A DNA stretch of 64,000 bases from Thinopyrum elongatum. Taxonomy: Eukaryota > Streptophyta > Magnoliopsida > Poales > Poaceae. The position numbers and the translations under genes are program-made. The stretch is from contig CM022302.1 of NCBI GenBank assembly GCA_011799875.1, positions 186,426,942 through 186,490,941 on the forward strand, in the 5' to 3' direction. The notes beneath the pieces are model-generated. The model was not told the origin of the DNA. It was given only the letters and a program-made list of their open reading frames with translations, and searched no databases. This document shows positions 21,947 to 33,132 of this stretch, piece after piece (position 1 is the first letter of the stretch; each line of letters starts with the position of its first letter).

Positions 21947-24900
21947 ATGCCGCCCAAGGCCAGCAAAGGCAAGGGCACGGACAAGGAGGCGAAAGCTGAA
22001 GTTTCGGAGAGCGAACTGGTGAAGATGCGGAAGAGGCTCGTCGTCTTCCCTCCGACGCTCGATGCCGAAACTTTGAAGGGGCGATACCAATGCATGTGGG
22101 CGAAGGGAACGCAAGCTCACCCCGCCACTCGCGTAATCCCAGGTGCTTGTTCCAAAGGTGGACCGGACAGATACCCCTTCTTCACTGCGTATTTTTATTG
22201 CGGGCTCTGTCCACCCTTTTCCGATTTCTTCAATGACATCATGTACACATACGGCTTCCGCCTTCTTGATTTCACGCCGAATGCCGTATTTTGCATGTCC
22301 ATCTTTGCCCATCTCTGTGAAAATTTCGCTGGCGTGATCCCCAATTCTGCTCTTTTCTGCCATTATTTCTATCCTCGAATCCAAAAAGGAGAGGCTCTCT
22401 CTGGATCTATTGCCTGGATTCCAAGGGCTTGGAACAAAGAGATATACCCAGATGGAGTTTACCGCGAAAAGTGGGACGAGTGGCGGGCCGAATGGTGCTG
22501 GATCCAGGAAGCAGATCCTCATCCTTTTTGTCATCCCCGGCGACAGAAGGTGGTCCGCGGCAAGGATTGGGGCGATCTCGCCGCAGAAGACGAGAAGCTC
22601 ACAATCGCCACTACCAGGATCCTCCGCTTGAAGGCTGCCGGGCTGACAATGGAGATGATCGGCTTCGACTTTCTCCGCCGCCGCATCGCCCCTCTGTAGA
22701 ATAGGGGGAGGCCAGTCTGGGAGTATAAGAACGTGGCAGATGTCATGAGGCTGCGCCCCGGGCTGAACAATAATCTGACCGCTATGCAGCTTGGCGCTCT
22801 CCGCCAAAAGTTATTCCAGCGCGAAGACAATCACCGGCTGCCGGCAAGGATCGTCCCCTTGTGCAACAACTCTGCCTTGGGGTCAATCATTGCCTTCTTG
22901 CCGATGTTTAACGCCCACGGCCTTGACCCGACCTGGGTCGAGCCAAGCGAGGAAGAAGCGCAGAAGTTCTTTGACAATTTGACGGAGAAGCCTGTCCGGC
23001 AAGAGTCAGATCTTATCCGCGCCACCACTGATCAGGAGGTAGCCTACATCGCTACCAGAGTGGAGGAGGTGAATCTTGCCGCGGAGGCCGGCAGCGTTGG
23101 CTTCACAGAGTGGGAAGCCAGCGACGCAGAGGTGGTAGTGGAGGCAAAACCTGCCGACGAGAACAAGGTTGCCGGGGAAGAAGGCGGCGCAGTCGCTTAG
23201 AGCTCATCTGGCGAAGACACAGCCGAAGAGGAGACGCGAGAAGAGCCCTCGCCCCCAAAGAAGACAAAGCGTGTCCTTCGGAAAGCCGCATCAGGCGTCC
23301 CGGCAAGCCAGCCTACATCGAGCGGCGAATCCCCCGGCAAGAAAGTGGCCGGCAAGACCGGACCGCGGCAGGGGGCTCGTCAACAGCCCACGCGGCGCGC
23401 GAGACCCACACCAGCGACCACCGCCGGAGCGGCAGGAGGGTCTCGTACAACCGCGCTGGAGGCTGCCCCGGCGCCTGCCACAGCCAAGCGGCCCAGGACC
23501 CCTCCTCCGCCTCCCCACTCAGACATCGCAACGGAGGTCGGCTTCGACATCTCCGGCTTTAGTCCAGAGCGAGAGGAAGAAGAGTGAGTATCTGCCACAG
23601 CTTCTACCTTCCAATCTGCATCAATCTTACTGACTTGCTTCTATTGTTTCCGCAGTGACACAGAAACCTTGCTGGAGAGGATGGCGAAGAGGTCAAGGAC
23701 TTCTACGGGCGACGAGCCCCCGGCGGGCTCCACGAGCACGCCGGAAACTGTCGTTGTCAGCCCGGAGTCCAGTCCTCAACACAGCCCCCAGCGTAAGTTC
23801 ATCGTCCCCTTTTCTGTTGGCTGGTGCCGAGGCTTTCATTCTTGCCGCTGATATCTTTGGGTTCGCAGGAGAAGTACGGCAACAAGGAGAAGATATCCCC
23901 ATTGTGCCTCCTTCATCGACCGCTCCGCCCACAAGCACATCCCCGGCAAGAGATCCTGCCGACGAGCTCGCCCGGATTGAGGAGGAGCCGACAAGCACGA
24001 ACTCCGGCAACCCACCCCCGGCAACCGGAGTTGCCGGGAGAGGTGAAGCCAACTCTCGACAGCCCGACGCAGGTACTCGATCGCCTCAGAGTGCTTGTTA
24101 TTCTTTTCCTCTTATCTCTTTATCTTTAGTCACTTCAAAATCCAAAAACTCGATCTTATTATGTCCTCCTCCTTCGCCCTTCAGAGTTCCCTGTGATTGA
24201 ACACATGGACGTCGACGCCGTCATCGAGGAGACCGCCAGGGATGCCGCCGCCGAAGCGGACAGGATCACTGCCAGCGAGGCCACCAAGGATGACGTTGCC
24301 GGGGCTGGTGATGCTCTTGACGGGGAGGCCGCCAAGGCAGCACAAAAGGAAATCGCCGAAGAACCTACTGAAGAGGGTGACAGGGAGGCTGAGGACCATA
24401 CTGACAGCATTCCTGCCGCAGGAGCGCCAGGCGTTGCATCGGCCACAGAGCCCCCTGTCACTAGTGAGGCGGCCACTGAAGACCAGCCATCAACATCTGA
24501 AGAGCCCTCATCCAGCAAGTATCTCAAGGTTGGCAAAAATCTATTCATCAACTTGCCAGGGACGGCAAGCACCGAGGTACCAGCCGAAGGAGAAATTTTC
24601 GAGGAAATTATTGCCGCTGCCGGGCTCGAAGTTGTTGATGATCCCAGCGCTAGCAGCGGCAAGTCTGAAGAGGATCAGCTCCTTCAGGCCATGGGCGAGA
24701 ACTTCCGCAAACTCCAGGCTCTCCATCGTGCCCGGAAAGAGAAGGCGGACTCCAGAATGGCAGTTGTCGAGGCAGCCAAAGCGGATTTTCAAAGGCGCGT
24801 CGCACAAATGCAAATCTGGCACGCCGAGGCCCTCCAAGAGCTGGTTGCCGACCGAGAACAAGTGAGCCAGCAATGGAATGAGATCCTCCTGAAGCAATCA

Positions 24901-25893
24901 GATATGGAGAAGGCACATGATGAAACTGTTCAAAGGATTGCTGCCGAAGATGCTCTTCTGACAGGGCGCCGCGTTGCTCTTGACGCTTACAAAGAAGATC
25001 TCACTGCACGTGAGCAGGCGCTCGCCGCCAAGCTTCGTAGCAAGGATGAAGACATTGAAAATCTTGTCGCGCGGCGGACCCAGGAGCTGGAGCAGAAGCA
25101 CAAGGAGGCGCTCAAAGCTCTAACTGTCAGTCATGCCGGCAAGCTCAAGGAGGCCGTCGATGCTGCCGAAGCTGCAGAGGCTGCCAAGAACGAGCTGAGC
25201 GACAAAGTGAAGAGGCGGGAGACAGATCTCGACGAGCACGGCAAGGAGCTCTCGACGCTCAAGGGGGATAGGGAAAAAACCCTCCACTCCTTGGCGGAGA
25301 TGCAAGTCGCCCTGTCCGACAAGACCAAGCAGCTCTCCTGCGCAGCTGATAGTATTGCGGTTCTGGAGCTGAAGCTGACCATGCTGCAGAAGTCTCTCGA
25401 GGCCGGCAAGGCCCGTGAAAAGGCTCTACTCAAAGATCTCCAAGGAGAGAGGAACCTGCTCAAGAGCGCCGCCGCTGCCCAGAACGAGTACGAGAAGGGA
25501 GTGGAGATCTGGACTGGTCGTCTCATTGCTGCCGCGGAGAAGCTTACCGTAGAACTGTCAACCATGGGCTTGTCGAACTTCAGATATTCTTCCGAGGAGA
25601 GAATATCCCCAAGCGCCAGATTGACGATGTTCTTTGAAAGCATCATCAACGCGTTGAGGGCGCTCCAGGCCAGCCGGGCGACCCAACTGGCGAACGAGAC
25701 TCGCCGGCTTTGCCGGGCCGTCCTTCGCAAGGTGCTCATCAAGGTGGTGCACAGCAATCCCGGCATCGACCTCTCCAGCGCACTCGGCCATCTGCCAAAG
25801 GATGCAAATGTTGATGCGCTTGAAAAGTGCATCGCGCCAATCCTTGAGAAGGTGGACTCCATCAAAAGGATCGAAGGCCAGCGCAGGGATTGA
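21947..25893 (+). pseudogene. Spliced antisense gene of the Tat element (four exons, two TAG stops)
   Basis: Predicted exons are 21947-23583, 23656-23792, 23869-24072 and 24185-25893. Donors are GTGAGT, GTAAGT and GTACTC; acceptors end CCGCAG, TTCGCAG and CTTCAG; reading phase is kept across all three introns. The N-terminal half (about residues 50-250) looks like the plant 'putative gypsy-type transposon' domain (PF04195 style), with aromatic-rich F-F-x-A-Y-F-Y-C-G-L and a C-E-N-F segment. The middle is Pro/Ala/Ser-rich with a basic K-K-T-K-R patch. The last exon is a long Ala/Glu/Lys coiled coil of over 350 residues. Exon 1 holds two in-frame TAG codons, 22697-22699 and 23198-23200, so this copy is probably broken. 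It is convergent with gag-pol. Its role in the element is unknown; the homologous gene in the neighbouring element is at 10541-12897. Confidence 0.8.
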
Positions 25894-26694
25894 GTGCTTC
25901 TCTTTTATTCTTGCCGCCATCATCTCATGTAAAAGACAATTATGTCTCAAGTTAGAACTTCGGCAACTCATGGATGCAATATAATCTAACTATGTTTAGG
26001 CTCATGCTAGCTACTTTCCTTGTGTGATTCCTTTATGTATGGAGTTCATCCTACGCTTACTGAAAAACTTGCCGGCGCGCAACCTGCCGCGAGCGCTGGG
26101 TGCGGGACTTCAGCAGCCTGCCGGAGGCGCAGTAGCCGGCAAGACTCCTTGGTGTTCTTAGTGCAGCCACTTAAATTGTTGAGCGGACTCGAAACAAAAT
26201 AAGGGCGCAACTGATTACAGCAAAGGTTCCTTCGCATGCAGATTTTCCATACAAGAATCGGAATCGTCTAAGGAAGTAACTTGGTAACTAAAGAAAACAC
26301 TTGCTCTAAGTTTTTAGGACTTAGCTTTCTAGCTTTGTTCTTCCTCCGGCAAGCACCGATTCCGAACGTCACCAACTGGTATTCATGTCTCCCTTCCCCC
26401 CCGGCAAATGTGCACACGAGGAATCCTTCTATCTTTGAGAAAAAGAAAGAAGAGAAAATAAAGCGATGAAACCTTGGTGGTTCGTTAGAACTTACCGGGA
26501 TCAGGTGTCATACAACATCTTAGACAAACATGCATATATGAATATGAACATAGGAATCAATAAGGAAATGTACAACACTTAAATTTATTCATCTGTGCTC
26601 AGGGTCTGTGCCTGGCTTTGTACAAAGGATCACATGCCTTGCCGGCAAGACTTGTACAAAAAGGTGGTTGCCGGGAGCCCCCGGCAACCGCGCC
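25894..26694. other. Intergenic DNA between convergent Tat genes
   Basis: Lies between the stop of the antisense gene and the stop of pol. It should hold the 3' end of the antisense transcript. Several CTTGCCGG words occur (26069, 26132, 26347, 26640) but no ORF or clear terminator. Confidence 0.6.
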
Positions 26695-29600
26695 TTATGG
26701 ATAGAACTTGCGAAGATGTTCGATATTCCAGGAATTGCTCACTGGAACGCCATCTTTGGTCTCCAGGCGGACAGCGCCGGGCCTGGTGACTCGTACTACC
26801 CGATAAGGGCCTTCCCACTTTGGCGTCAACTTGTTTGAATTCTTGGCGGACTGAATCCGTCGAAGAACAAGGTCGCCTTCCTCAAGGCTTCGGGCATGAA
26901 CTTTGCGGCTATGATAGCGGCGCAAAGCTTGCTGGTAGCGTGCAACTCGCACAGCAGCCTGAAGACGATTCTCCTCAAGGAGCACAGCGTCATCTTGCCG
27001 CAGTTGCTCTTGCTCGAGCTCATCATAAGCGAGCACTCGAGGAGATCCGTATATGAGTTCCGTGGGGAGAACTGCTTCCGCTCCGTAGACCAGAGCGAAG
27101 GGCGTCTGGCCGGTGGCTCGATTTGGTGTCGTTCTGATTGACCAAAGAACCGCCGGCAACTCATCAATCCAGCGTCTTCCGCACTTTTTCAGCCTGTCAA
27201 AAGTTCTGGTCCTGAGACCGCGCAGCACTTCAGCATTGGCCCTCTCCGCTTGGCCGTTGCTTCTCGGGTGAGCAACAGAGGCAAAACAAATCTTGCCGCC
27301 AAGGTCTTGGACATACTGCATGAAGGTGCGACTTGTGAACTGCGTGCCGTTGTCGGTGATGATCATGTTAGGCACACCGAAACGGCAAACAATTCCTTTG
27401 AAGAACTTGACAGCCGACTGCGCTGTCACCTTCCTCACTGCTTCCACCTCCGGCCACTTTGTGAACTTGTCGATAGCAACGTACAAGTACTCAAAGCCCC
27501 CGGTAGCACGGGGAAAGGGGCCCAGTATGTCGAGCCCCCAGACTGAAAATGGCCAGGAGAGAGGGATTGTTTGAAGAGCTTGAGCTGGCTGATGTAATTT
27601 CTTCGAATGAAACTGGCATGCTTCACACTTGGTTACTAGTGCAGTCGCATCCTGGAGGGCGGTAGGCCAAAAGAAACCTTGCCGGAATGCTTTTTTGGCA
27701 AGGGCTCTTGACCCTATGTGAGAGCCACACATGCCCCCATGTATCTCCGCCAACAGCTCTAGTCCATCCTCCCGAGGAATGCACTTCAATTTCACACCGT
27801 TTGGTCTCTTCCTGTACAGGACGTCATCGACGAACTTGTACATAACAGACCGACGAGCTACTCTCTCCGCTTCTTCTTGTTCCTCAGGGAGTTCACCTGT
27901 CTGAAGGAAATGGACGATGTGATGCGCCCATGCTGGAGCCTGGGGCTCGACAACTAGGATTAAAGGCATCTCATCCGCCGGGGGAACATTTGTCTCGACA
28001 GCAAGGGTCTGAGGCCCTGCCGGAGCCTGTTGTTCCCCGGCAGGCGTGTCGATCCCGGCAACTTCCTTGCCGGTGGCTCCGGGGAGCTCTGCCGGGAAGT
28101 ACTGGCCAGAGTTCAACTTTCTTCTCTTTTCTTGCCGCATCAATGGCGCCACGGATGGTTGAATCAATTGGAGCACAAAAGTTCCTGGTTCCACAGGCAA
28201 CTTGAGGGCAGCACGCTTTGACAGGTCGTCAGCAACACTGTTCTCGGCACGAGGAACGTGCTCCATCTGCAGACCGTCAAAGTGCTCTTCCAATTTCCTC
28301 ACTTCATCTACGTAGGCCTGCATCAATGGGCTTTGATAGTTCTTGTTGACCTGCCTGACGACAAGTTGTGAATCGCCTTTGATGACGAGCTTTTTGATAC
28401 CAAGGTCTGCCGCGATCCTAAGACCAGCAAGCAAACCCTCGTATTCTGCAGTGTTGTTGGTCGAACTCTCCCAGGGAAAATGCATTTGGACTACGTACTT
28501 GAGGTGCTCCCCGGTGGGTGCGACAAGCAGCACGCCAGCATCGGCACCTTGCAGCGAAAAAGCCCCGTCATAGTACATAACCCATTGCTGATCGATTTCC
28601 TTGCCGGGGAGACTAGTTTCTTGAACTTCTTCGTCTGGCGTCGGGGTCCATTCTGCAATGAACTCCGCCAAGGCCCTGCTCTGAATTGTGGAAGTGCTTT
28701 CAAACTTAAGACCAAAGCTGGACAGCTCCAACGCCCACTCCACGATCCTGCCGGTTGCCTCAGGATTTTGCAAAATCCGTTGCAATGGAAAGCGAGTGAC
28801 GACGGTGATCTCATGTGCTTGAAAATAATGGCGCAGCTTTCTTGAGGCCATAAGGAGGCCGAAAAGCAACTTCTGCACACCAGAATATCTTGACCTAGCT
28901 CCTTGTAAGAGGGAGCTAACAAAATAAACTGGGTGCTGCACCACCTTCTTCTTCTGCACGGGTTCTTCTGTTTGCGCAGATCCTGTCTTGCCGGGATCAA
29001 CCCTTGCCGGGAAAGATCTTGCCGCGTCGCTTGGCGGTCCTGCTGCTGATGTTGCTTCCTCATCAGCTTCTCTCTGCGCCACCAGCGCAGCACTAACCAC
29101 TTGATTTGTTGCCGCCAGATACAGCAGCAACGGTTCTTGTGGTTTAGGTGCGACTAGCGTCGGCGGAGAAGAAAGGTATTTCTTCAAATCTTGCAGCGCT
29201 GCCTCTGCTTCCGGAGTCCATTTCATTGGACATGCCTTCTTCAAAATTTTGAAGAAGGGCAGGGCGCGCTCAGCAGATTTGGAAATAAACCTGCTTAGAG
29301 CAGCAACACAGCCGGCAAGACGACGCACATCCTTGACGCGTCTCGGCGCTTCAATTTGCTCAATGGCTTTGATCTTGTCGGGGTTCGCTTCGATTCCCCG
29401 GCAAGATACAAAGAATCCGAGGAGCTTGCCGGAAGGAACACCGAACACGCACTTCTCAGGATTGAGCTTCAAGTTGATCTTGCGCAAGTTTGCAAATGTT
29501 TCTTCTAGGTCTTGAATGAGCGTTGCTTTATCCTTAGTTTTGACCACTATATCATCCATATATGCCTCCATATTTCTATGGAGTTGTGGCTCAAAACCAA

Positions 29601-30144
29601 TCCGGATTGCTTTGGCGAATGTTGAACCAGCACTTTTCAACCCAAAAGGCATCCGTATGAAACAATACGTACCACATGGGGTGATAAAGGCGGTCTTCTC
29701 TTCATCTTCCTTTGCCATAAAAATCTGATGATACCCTGAATAGGCATCAAGGAAGGACAGGAGATCACAACCAGCGGTGGCATCCACAATCTGGTCGATG
29801 CGCGGCAAGGGAAAAGGATCTTTTGGACAAGCTTTATTGATATCTGTATAATCGATACAAAGCCTCCATTTCCCATTCGCTTTCCGCACTACAACCGGGT
29901 TGGCCAACCAGGTTGGATGAAGCACTCCTTTGACCAGTCTTGCCGCCTCCAGCTTCTTAATTTCTTCGGCAATGAATTCTTGCCGCTCCAAGGCCCGTTT
30001 CCTCACCCTTTGCTTGACGGGCCGCGCATGAGGACAGACAGCAAGGTGGTGCTCAATCACTTTCCTGGGAACGCCGGGGATGTCAGACGGTTGCCACGCA
30101 AACACGTCGACATTCGCCCGCAGGAAAGCAACGAGCGCGCTTTC
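26695..30144 (-). CDS. pol: Tat pol: RT, RNase H, archaeal-type RNase H, integrase
   Basis: Continues the gag-protease frame after a TAG at 30145-30147. In order: RT with Y-M-D-D (about 29535-29575) and D-P-F-P-L-P-R; the normal RNase H; a linker with Gln/Pro/Ala; a second RNase H with Y-D-G, A-E-Y-E-G and G-D-S-Q-L (about 28340-28590), the archaeal-type copy specific to Tat elements; then integrase with C-E-A-C zinc ligands (about 27620), L-D-I-L-G, T-D-N-G-T-Q-F and the Glu of G-Q-A-E-R. The C-terminus has the K-W-E-G-P-Y core common to Gypsy integrases and no chromodomain. About 1150 codons without a stop or frameshift. All visible catalytic residues are present, so this enzyme set looks functional if the TAG is read through or bypassed. 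Confidence 0.94.
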   Translation of the reverse strand, partial: ESALVAFLRANVDVFAWQPSDIPGVPRKVIEHHLAVCPHARPVKQRVRKRALERQEFIAEEIKKLEAARLVKGVLHPTWLANPVVVRKANGKWRLCIDYTDINKACPKDPFPLPRIDQIVDATAGCDLLSFLDAYSGYHQIFMAKEDEEKTAFITPCGTYCFIRMPFGLKSAGSTFAKAIRIGFEPQLHRNMEAYMDDIVVKTKDKATLIQDLEETFANLRKINLKLNPEKCVFGVPSGKLLGFFVSCRGIEANPDKIKAIEQIEAPRRVKDVRRLAGCVAALSRFISKSAERALPFFKILKKACPMKWTPEAEAALQDLKKYLSSPPTLVAPKPQEPLLLYLAATNQVVSAALVAQREADEEATSAAGPPSDAARSFPARVDPGKTGSAQTEEPVQKKKVVQHPVYFVSSLLQGARSRYSGVQKLLFGLLMASRKLRHYFQAHEITVVTRFPLQRILQNPEATGRIVEWALELSSFGLKFESTSTIQSRALAEFIAEWTPTPDEEVQETSLPGKEIDQQWVMYYDGAFSLQGADAGVLLVAPTGEHLKYVVQMHFPWESSTNNTAEYEGLLAGLRIAADLGIKKLVIKGDSQLVVRQVNKNYQSPLMQAYVDEVRKLEEHFDGLQMEHVPRAENSVADDLSKRAALKLPVEPGTFVLQLIQPSVAPLMRQEKRRKLNSGQYFPAELPGATGKEVAGIDTPAGEQQAPAGPQTLAVETNVPPADEMPLILVVEPQAPAWAHHIVHFLQTGELPEEQEEAERVARRSVMYKFVDDVLYRKRPNGVKLKCIPREDGLELLAEIHGGMCGSHIGSRALAKKAFRQGFFWPTALQDATALVTKCEACQFHSKKLHQPAQALQTIPLSWPFSVWGLDILGPFPRATGGFEYLYVAIDKFTKWPEVEAVRKVTAQSAVKFFKGIVCRFGVPNMIITDNGTQFTSRTFMQYVQDLGGKICFASVAHPRSNGQAERANAEVLRGLRTRTFDRLKKCGRRWIDELPAVLWSIRTTPNRATGQTPFALVYGAEAVLPTELIYGSPRVLAYDELEQEQLRQDDAVLLEENRLQAAVRVARYQQALRRYHSRKVHARSLEEGDLVLRRIQSAKNSNKLTPKWEGPYRVVRVTRPGAVRLETKDGVPVSNSWNIEHLRKFYP

Positions 30145-33045
30145 CTATTTGTCATCTAGGGTGGAACTTATGGTAAAAGTTCCACCCGTCCCATCCTCCT
30201 TGGCAGGCACCTTCTTTGTTTCCGGCGGGGCGGCCTTGGACTTCTTGTTCTTGCCGGTAGAACTTTCTGGTGCGTCCTCGACGGAAGCACAGCACTCCGA
30301 GGAGGTGCGCTTGCCGGAGTTCGCGCCAAGGTTCTTGCCGGTGCCGGTCTTCTTCTTCCCCCCGGGAGTTCCAGCGGCAGGAGCAGATGCCTTGATGGCA
30401 GGTGCTGCAACTGCTTCCCAGTAAAGTTGGTCGGCACAGATGAGCGCATCCTTCTTATCGGAATGGATAGTGATGACGCTCAACGGCCCGGGCATCTTCA
30501 ACACATTATACGCGTAGTGTGATGCCGCCATAAACTTAGCCAGCGCTGGCCGACCAAGGATCCCATTGTATGACATGGGGATCTTGGCGACATCAAACAC
30601 CACCTTTTCGGTCCTGAAGTTAAACTCGCTGCCAAATGTTACCGGCAGCGTGATCTTGCCCTTAGGCTGGGTTCTTCCCGGATTGACCCCTTGAAATGTA
30701 CCCGTTTCCTCGAGGTCTTCGTCGGGAATCTGAAGCTTTGTGAGCACATCTGGTGAGATTAAGTTTAGGCCGGCCCCGCCGTCAACTAACATCTTCGTCA
30801 CCTTGAGGTTGCGAATTGTCGGGGAAACCAACAATGGCAAACACCCGACCGCAGTTGTGCGATCAGGGTGATCCTCGGCGTCAAAGATGATAGGCGTGCT
30901 GGACCACTTCAGAGGCCTACATGCATCGGGGGATGGCTCTGCCGCATTAACCTCCCGCACCCACTGTTTAAGTTGGTGGTGGGAAGAATGCAGCGAGGCA
31001 CCTCCATCAATGCACATAGCCTCCGTAGCCTTCTGGAATTCCTGCTCACTGGATTCATCATCTTCCTCATCATCATCTCCTTCTTTATCTCGGCCACGAG
31101 CGGGCCGATCCTTCTGCTGCTTGGCCTTGCCGCGGCGACCCCCTCGGCCACCGCGTTTCTTGCCGGACCCCTTAGCACCATCTTGGGCCTTCTCCTTTTC
31201 TCGCCTCTCGTATTTGGCCCTCTGCTTCTCGGCAAGCTGCTCAACTTGCCGGCAGTTCTGGAGATCGTGGCCCTTAGTGCGATGGATCTTGCAATATTGC
31301 TTGCCGGAGTTCTCCGACTTGTCGGCAGCCGCCAAGGCCTGACAAGAAGGGCACCCGGCAAGATCCTTGCCGGGGTCGCCAACCTTGGCCTTTTTGGCGG
31401 TGCCAGGGTTGCCGGATTCCTCGACAGCAAGCACGGCCTTGCTCCCGCGCTTCCTGTTCCGCCACCAGCCTTTCCTTGACGGGGCCGCGGCGTCTTCATC
31501 TTCGGAGTCGCCTGCCGCACCAACAGCCTCACCGGGGAGTTTCCTCCCCTCTTCAGCTCGAGCGCACTTGTCAGCCAAAGCATAAAGCTCGGCAATACTC
31601 CTGACTTTGTTCATCGCCAGCTCTTCCCGCATTCTGCGGTTACGCACGTTCTGGTGGAACGCGCTAATGACAGCGGCAGGATGAACGCCAGGAATATTGT
31701 ATTGCACCCGGCTGAATCTCTGCATAAACTTGCGCAGGGACTCGCCCTCCTTCTGAGGGATGATGTGCAAATCACTCTCTTGGCCAGGAGCTTGGTGGCC
31801 TCCAACAAAGGCGCCAACAAACTGATGGCACAGATCTGACCAGGAAGAAATAGAATCCTTCGGCAGATGCATCAACCACGACCTGACGTTGTGTTTGAGC
31901 ACCAACGGGAAGTAGTTGGCAAGTATCTTGTCATCTCGGCCCCCGGCAGCTTGCACCGCAATGGTGTAGATGCTCAGGAACTCCGAGGGATGGGTCTTGC
32001 CGTCATATTTCTCCGGGACCTCTGGCTTGAAGGTTCGGAGATTGGGCCACTGGACTTGCCACAGCTCACGGGTAAACGCTGGAGGTCCTACCTCGTAAGG
32101 CAGGTCTCCTACGTTCCCTGGTGCAGGCTCGTCGACAACCGGCCCCGCGCGCTTATCAGACTGATAGCGCGCTTCCCGTCGCCGCTCGATGGTTGTTCGA
32201 GCGTCCTCCTTGCCTCGTTCTTGGAGAACCAGACGCTGATCACGGCGCATCCGTGGATCGGACGACGCCGTGGAAACTTCTTCATGGCGGTCGACTTGCT
32301 GAGTTGTCGGCCGCCGCTGACGTCGCGGAGGGGAGTGCACTGTAGTTGCACCACCTCCGGTTTTCTCTGCACCAGCTCGCGTCGGATCGATGGGCCTCCG
32401 CTGAGCGGGCCCTGCCTCTTGCGGTCCATCCTTGTTAGCGAAGCCGATAAGGCTCTGGATAGTAGCTCGCCACTCCTCCATCTTCTCCGGGGTGGGAGGA
32501 AAATCGAGGAGCAGCTGTGCACGTGCCAAGGCTTCCGCTGGCGTAGGTGGCGGCGACAAGTGCGAGGTACGTGAGGTGCTCTGACTCCTAACCAAGTTAG
32601 AACGAGCACCGCCACAGTCACGCGACCGCGCACCACCTCCACCGGCAGCTCGGTGTGCATGCTGGTCCCGCGCATCTTGGGATCTATGCACAGAAACCTT
32701 TTCGTGGGGACGCCCCGAACCACCAGCGCCATGATGTCGCTCATCTCGCACGACCTGAGTAGGTTGCGAGGCTTGCGCCGGCGTGGGAGCTCCAGCAGGC
32801 GCCCTTCGATCCCTAGAGTTAGTTGTGCCACCCGTAGGCAACACAGCACCATCTCTAGATCCAGTGGCGCGCAAGTTACCACTGCCACTGCGAACGATAC
32901 CGCTCGCTTGGCTTGGGTCACCAGAACGCCGCGGGGGTTCTAGTCCTCTTCCTTCTGCACCCACACCGTCGCCTGTCTGCGAAGGCGCAGGCAAAACGGA
33001 CCCGGACGGTTGTGCTGTCGCAGCGTTCTTCTTCTTGGGCGTCAT
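30145..33045 (-). CDS. gag: Tat gag and protease, ending in TAG before RT
   Basis: 966 residues from the ATG at 33045, which lies only about 60 bases inside the primer-binding site. A long, low-complexity Gly/Ser/Arg/Pro-rich N-terminus (about 300 residues) precedes the gag core (about 31500-32100). A zinc-finger-like C-x2-H-x4-H-x4-C follows at about 31256-31300, then Lys/Arg-rich low complexity with an acidic D-D-E-E-D-D-E patch. The protease has D-G-G-A (about 30765-30780) in place of D-T-G. The frame ends in TAG at 30145-30147 and pol is in the same frame, so this is either a single decayed codon or a programmed stop at the protease-RT border. No other break exists in 6.35 kb. Confidence 0.92.
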   Translation of the reverse strand: MTPKKKNAATAQPSGSVLPAPSQTGDGVGAEGRGLEPPRRSGDPSQASGIVRSGSGNLRATGSRDGAVLPTGGTTNSRDRRAPAGAPTPAQASQPTQVVRDERHHGAGGSGRPHEKVSVHRSQDARDQHAHRAAGGGGARSRDCGGARSNLVRSQSTSRTSHLSPPPTPAEALARAQLLLDFPPTPEKMEEWRATIQSLIGFANKDGPQEAGPAQRRPIDPTRAGAEKTGGGATTVHSPPRRQRRPTTQQVDRHEEVSTASSDPRMRRDQRLVLQERGKEDARTTIERRREARYQSDKRAGPVVDEPAPGNVGDLPYEVGPPAFTRELWQVQWPNLRTFKPEVPEKYDGKTHPSEFLSIYTIAVQAAGGRDDKILANYFPLVLKHNVRSWLMHLPKDSISSWSDLCHQFVGAFVGGHQAPGQESDLHIIPQKEGESLRKFMQRFSRVQYNIPGVHPAAVISAFHQNVRNRRMREELAMNKVRSIAELYALADKCARAEEGRKLPGEAVGAAGDSEDEDAAAPSRKGWWRNRKRGSKAVLAVEESGNPGTAKKAKVGDPGKDLAGCPSCQALAAADKSENSGKQYCKIHRTKGHDLQNCRQVEQLAEKQRAKYERREKEKAQDGAKGSGKKRGGRGGRRGKAKQQKDRPARGRDKEGDDDEEDDESSEQEFQKATEAMCIDGGASLHSSHHQLKQWVREVNAAEPSPDACRPLKWSSTPIIFDAEDHPDRTTAVGCLPLLVSPTIRNLKVTKMLVDGGAGLNLISPDVLTKLQIPDEDLEETGTFQGVNPGRTQPKGKITLPVTFGSEFNFRTEKVVFDVAKIPMSYNGILGRPALAKFMAASHYAYNVLKMPGPLSVITIHSDKKDALICADQLYWEAVAAPAIKASAPAAGTPGGKKKTGTGKNLGANSGKRTSSECCASVEDAPESSTGKNKKSKAAPPETKKVPAKEDGTGGTFTISSTLDDK

Positions 33046-33108
33046 GATGATGAAGATGATGAAGGAACTAGGGCGCCGATCACCAGATCAGGTTCACGCA
33101 ACCTTCAA

Positions 33109-33129
33109 TCCCCCTACCTGGCGCGCCAA
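33109..33129 (-). promoter_or_regulatory. Primer-binding site of the Tat element
   Basis: The minus strand reads TTTGGCGCGCCAGGTAGGGG starting four bases after the LTR end. TGGCGC suits a tRNA 3' end; I do not assign the tRNA. Confidence 0.7.
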
Positions 33130-33132
33130 AGA

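Noticed and set aside
24159..25865. Long minus-strand ORFs opposite the antisense coiled-coil exon
   Set aside because: Ser/Ala/Leu-rich mirror of a Glu/Lys/Ala coiled coil; the plus strand has the splice-consistent gene.
30868..32943. Plus-strand ORFs up to 235 codons opposite the Tat gag
   Set aside because: Shadows of the gag-protease gene in GC-rich low-complexity sequence; no splice or promoter context, unlike the antisense gene at 21947.
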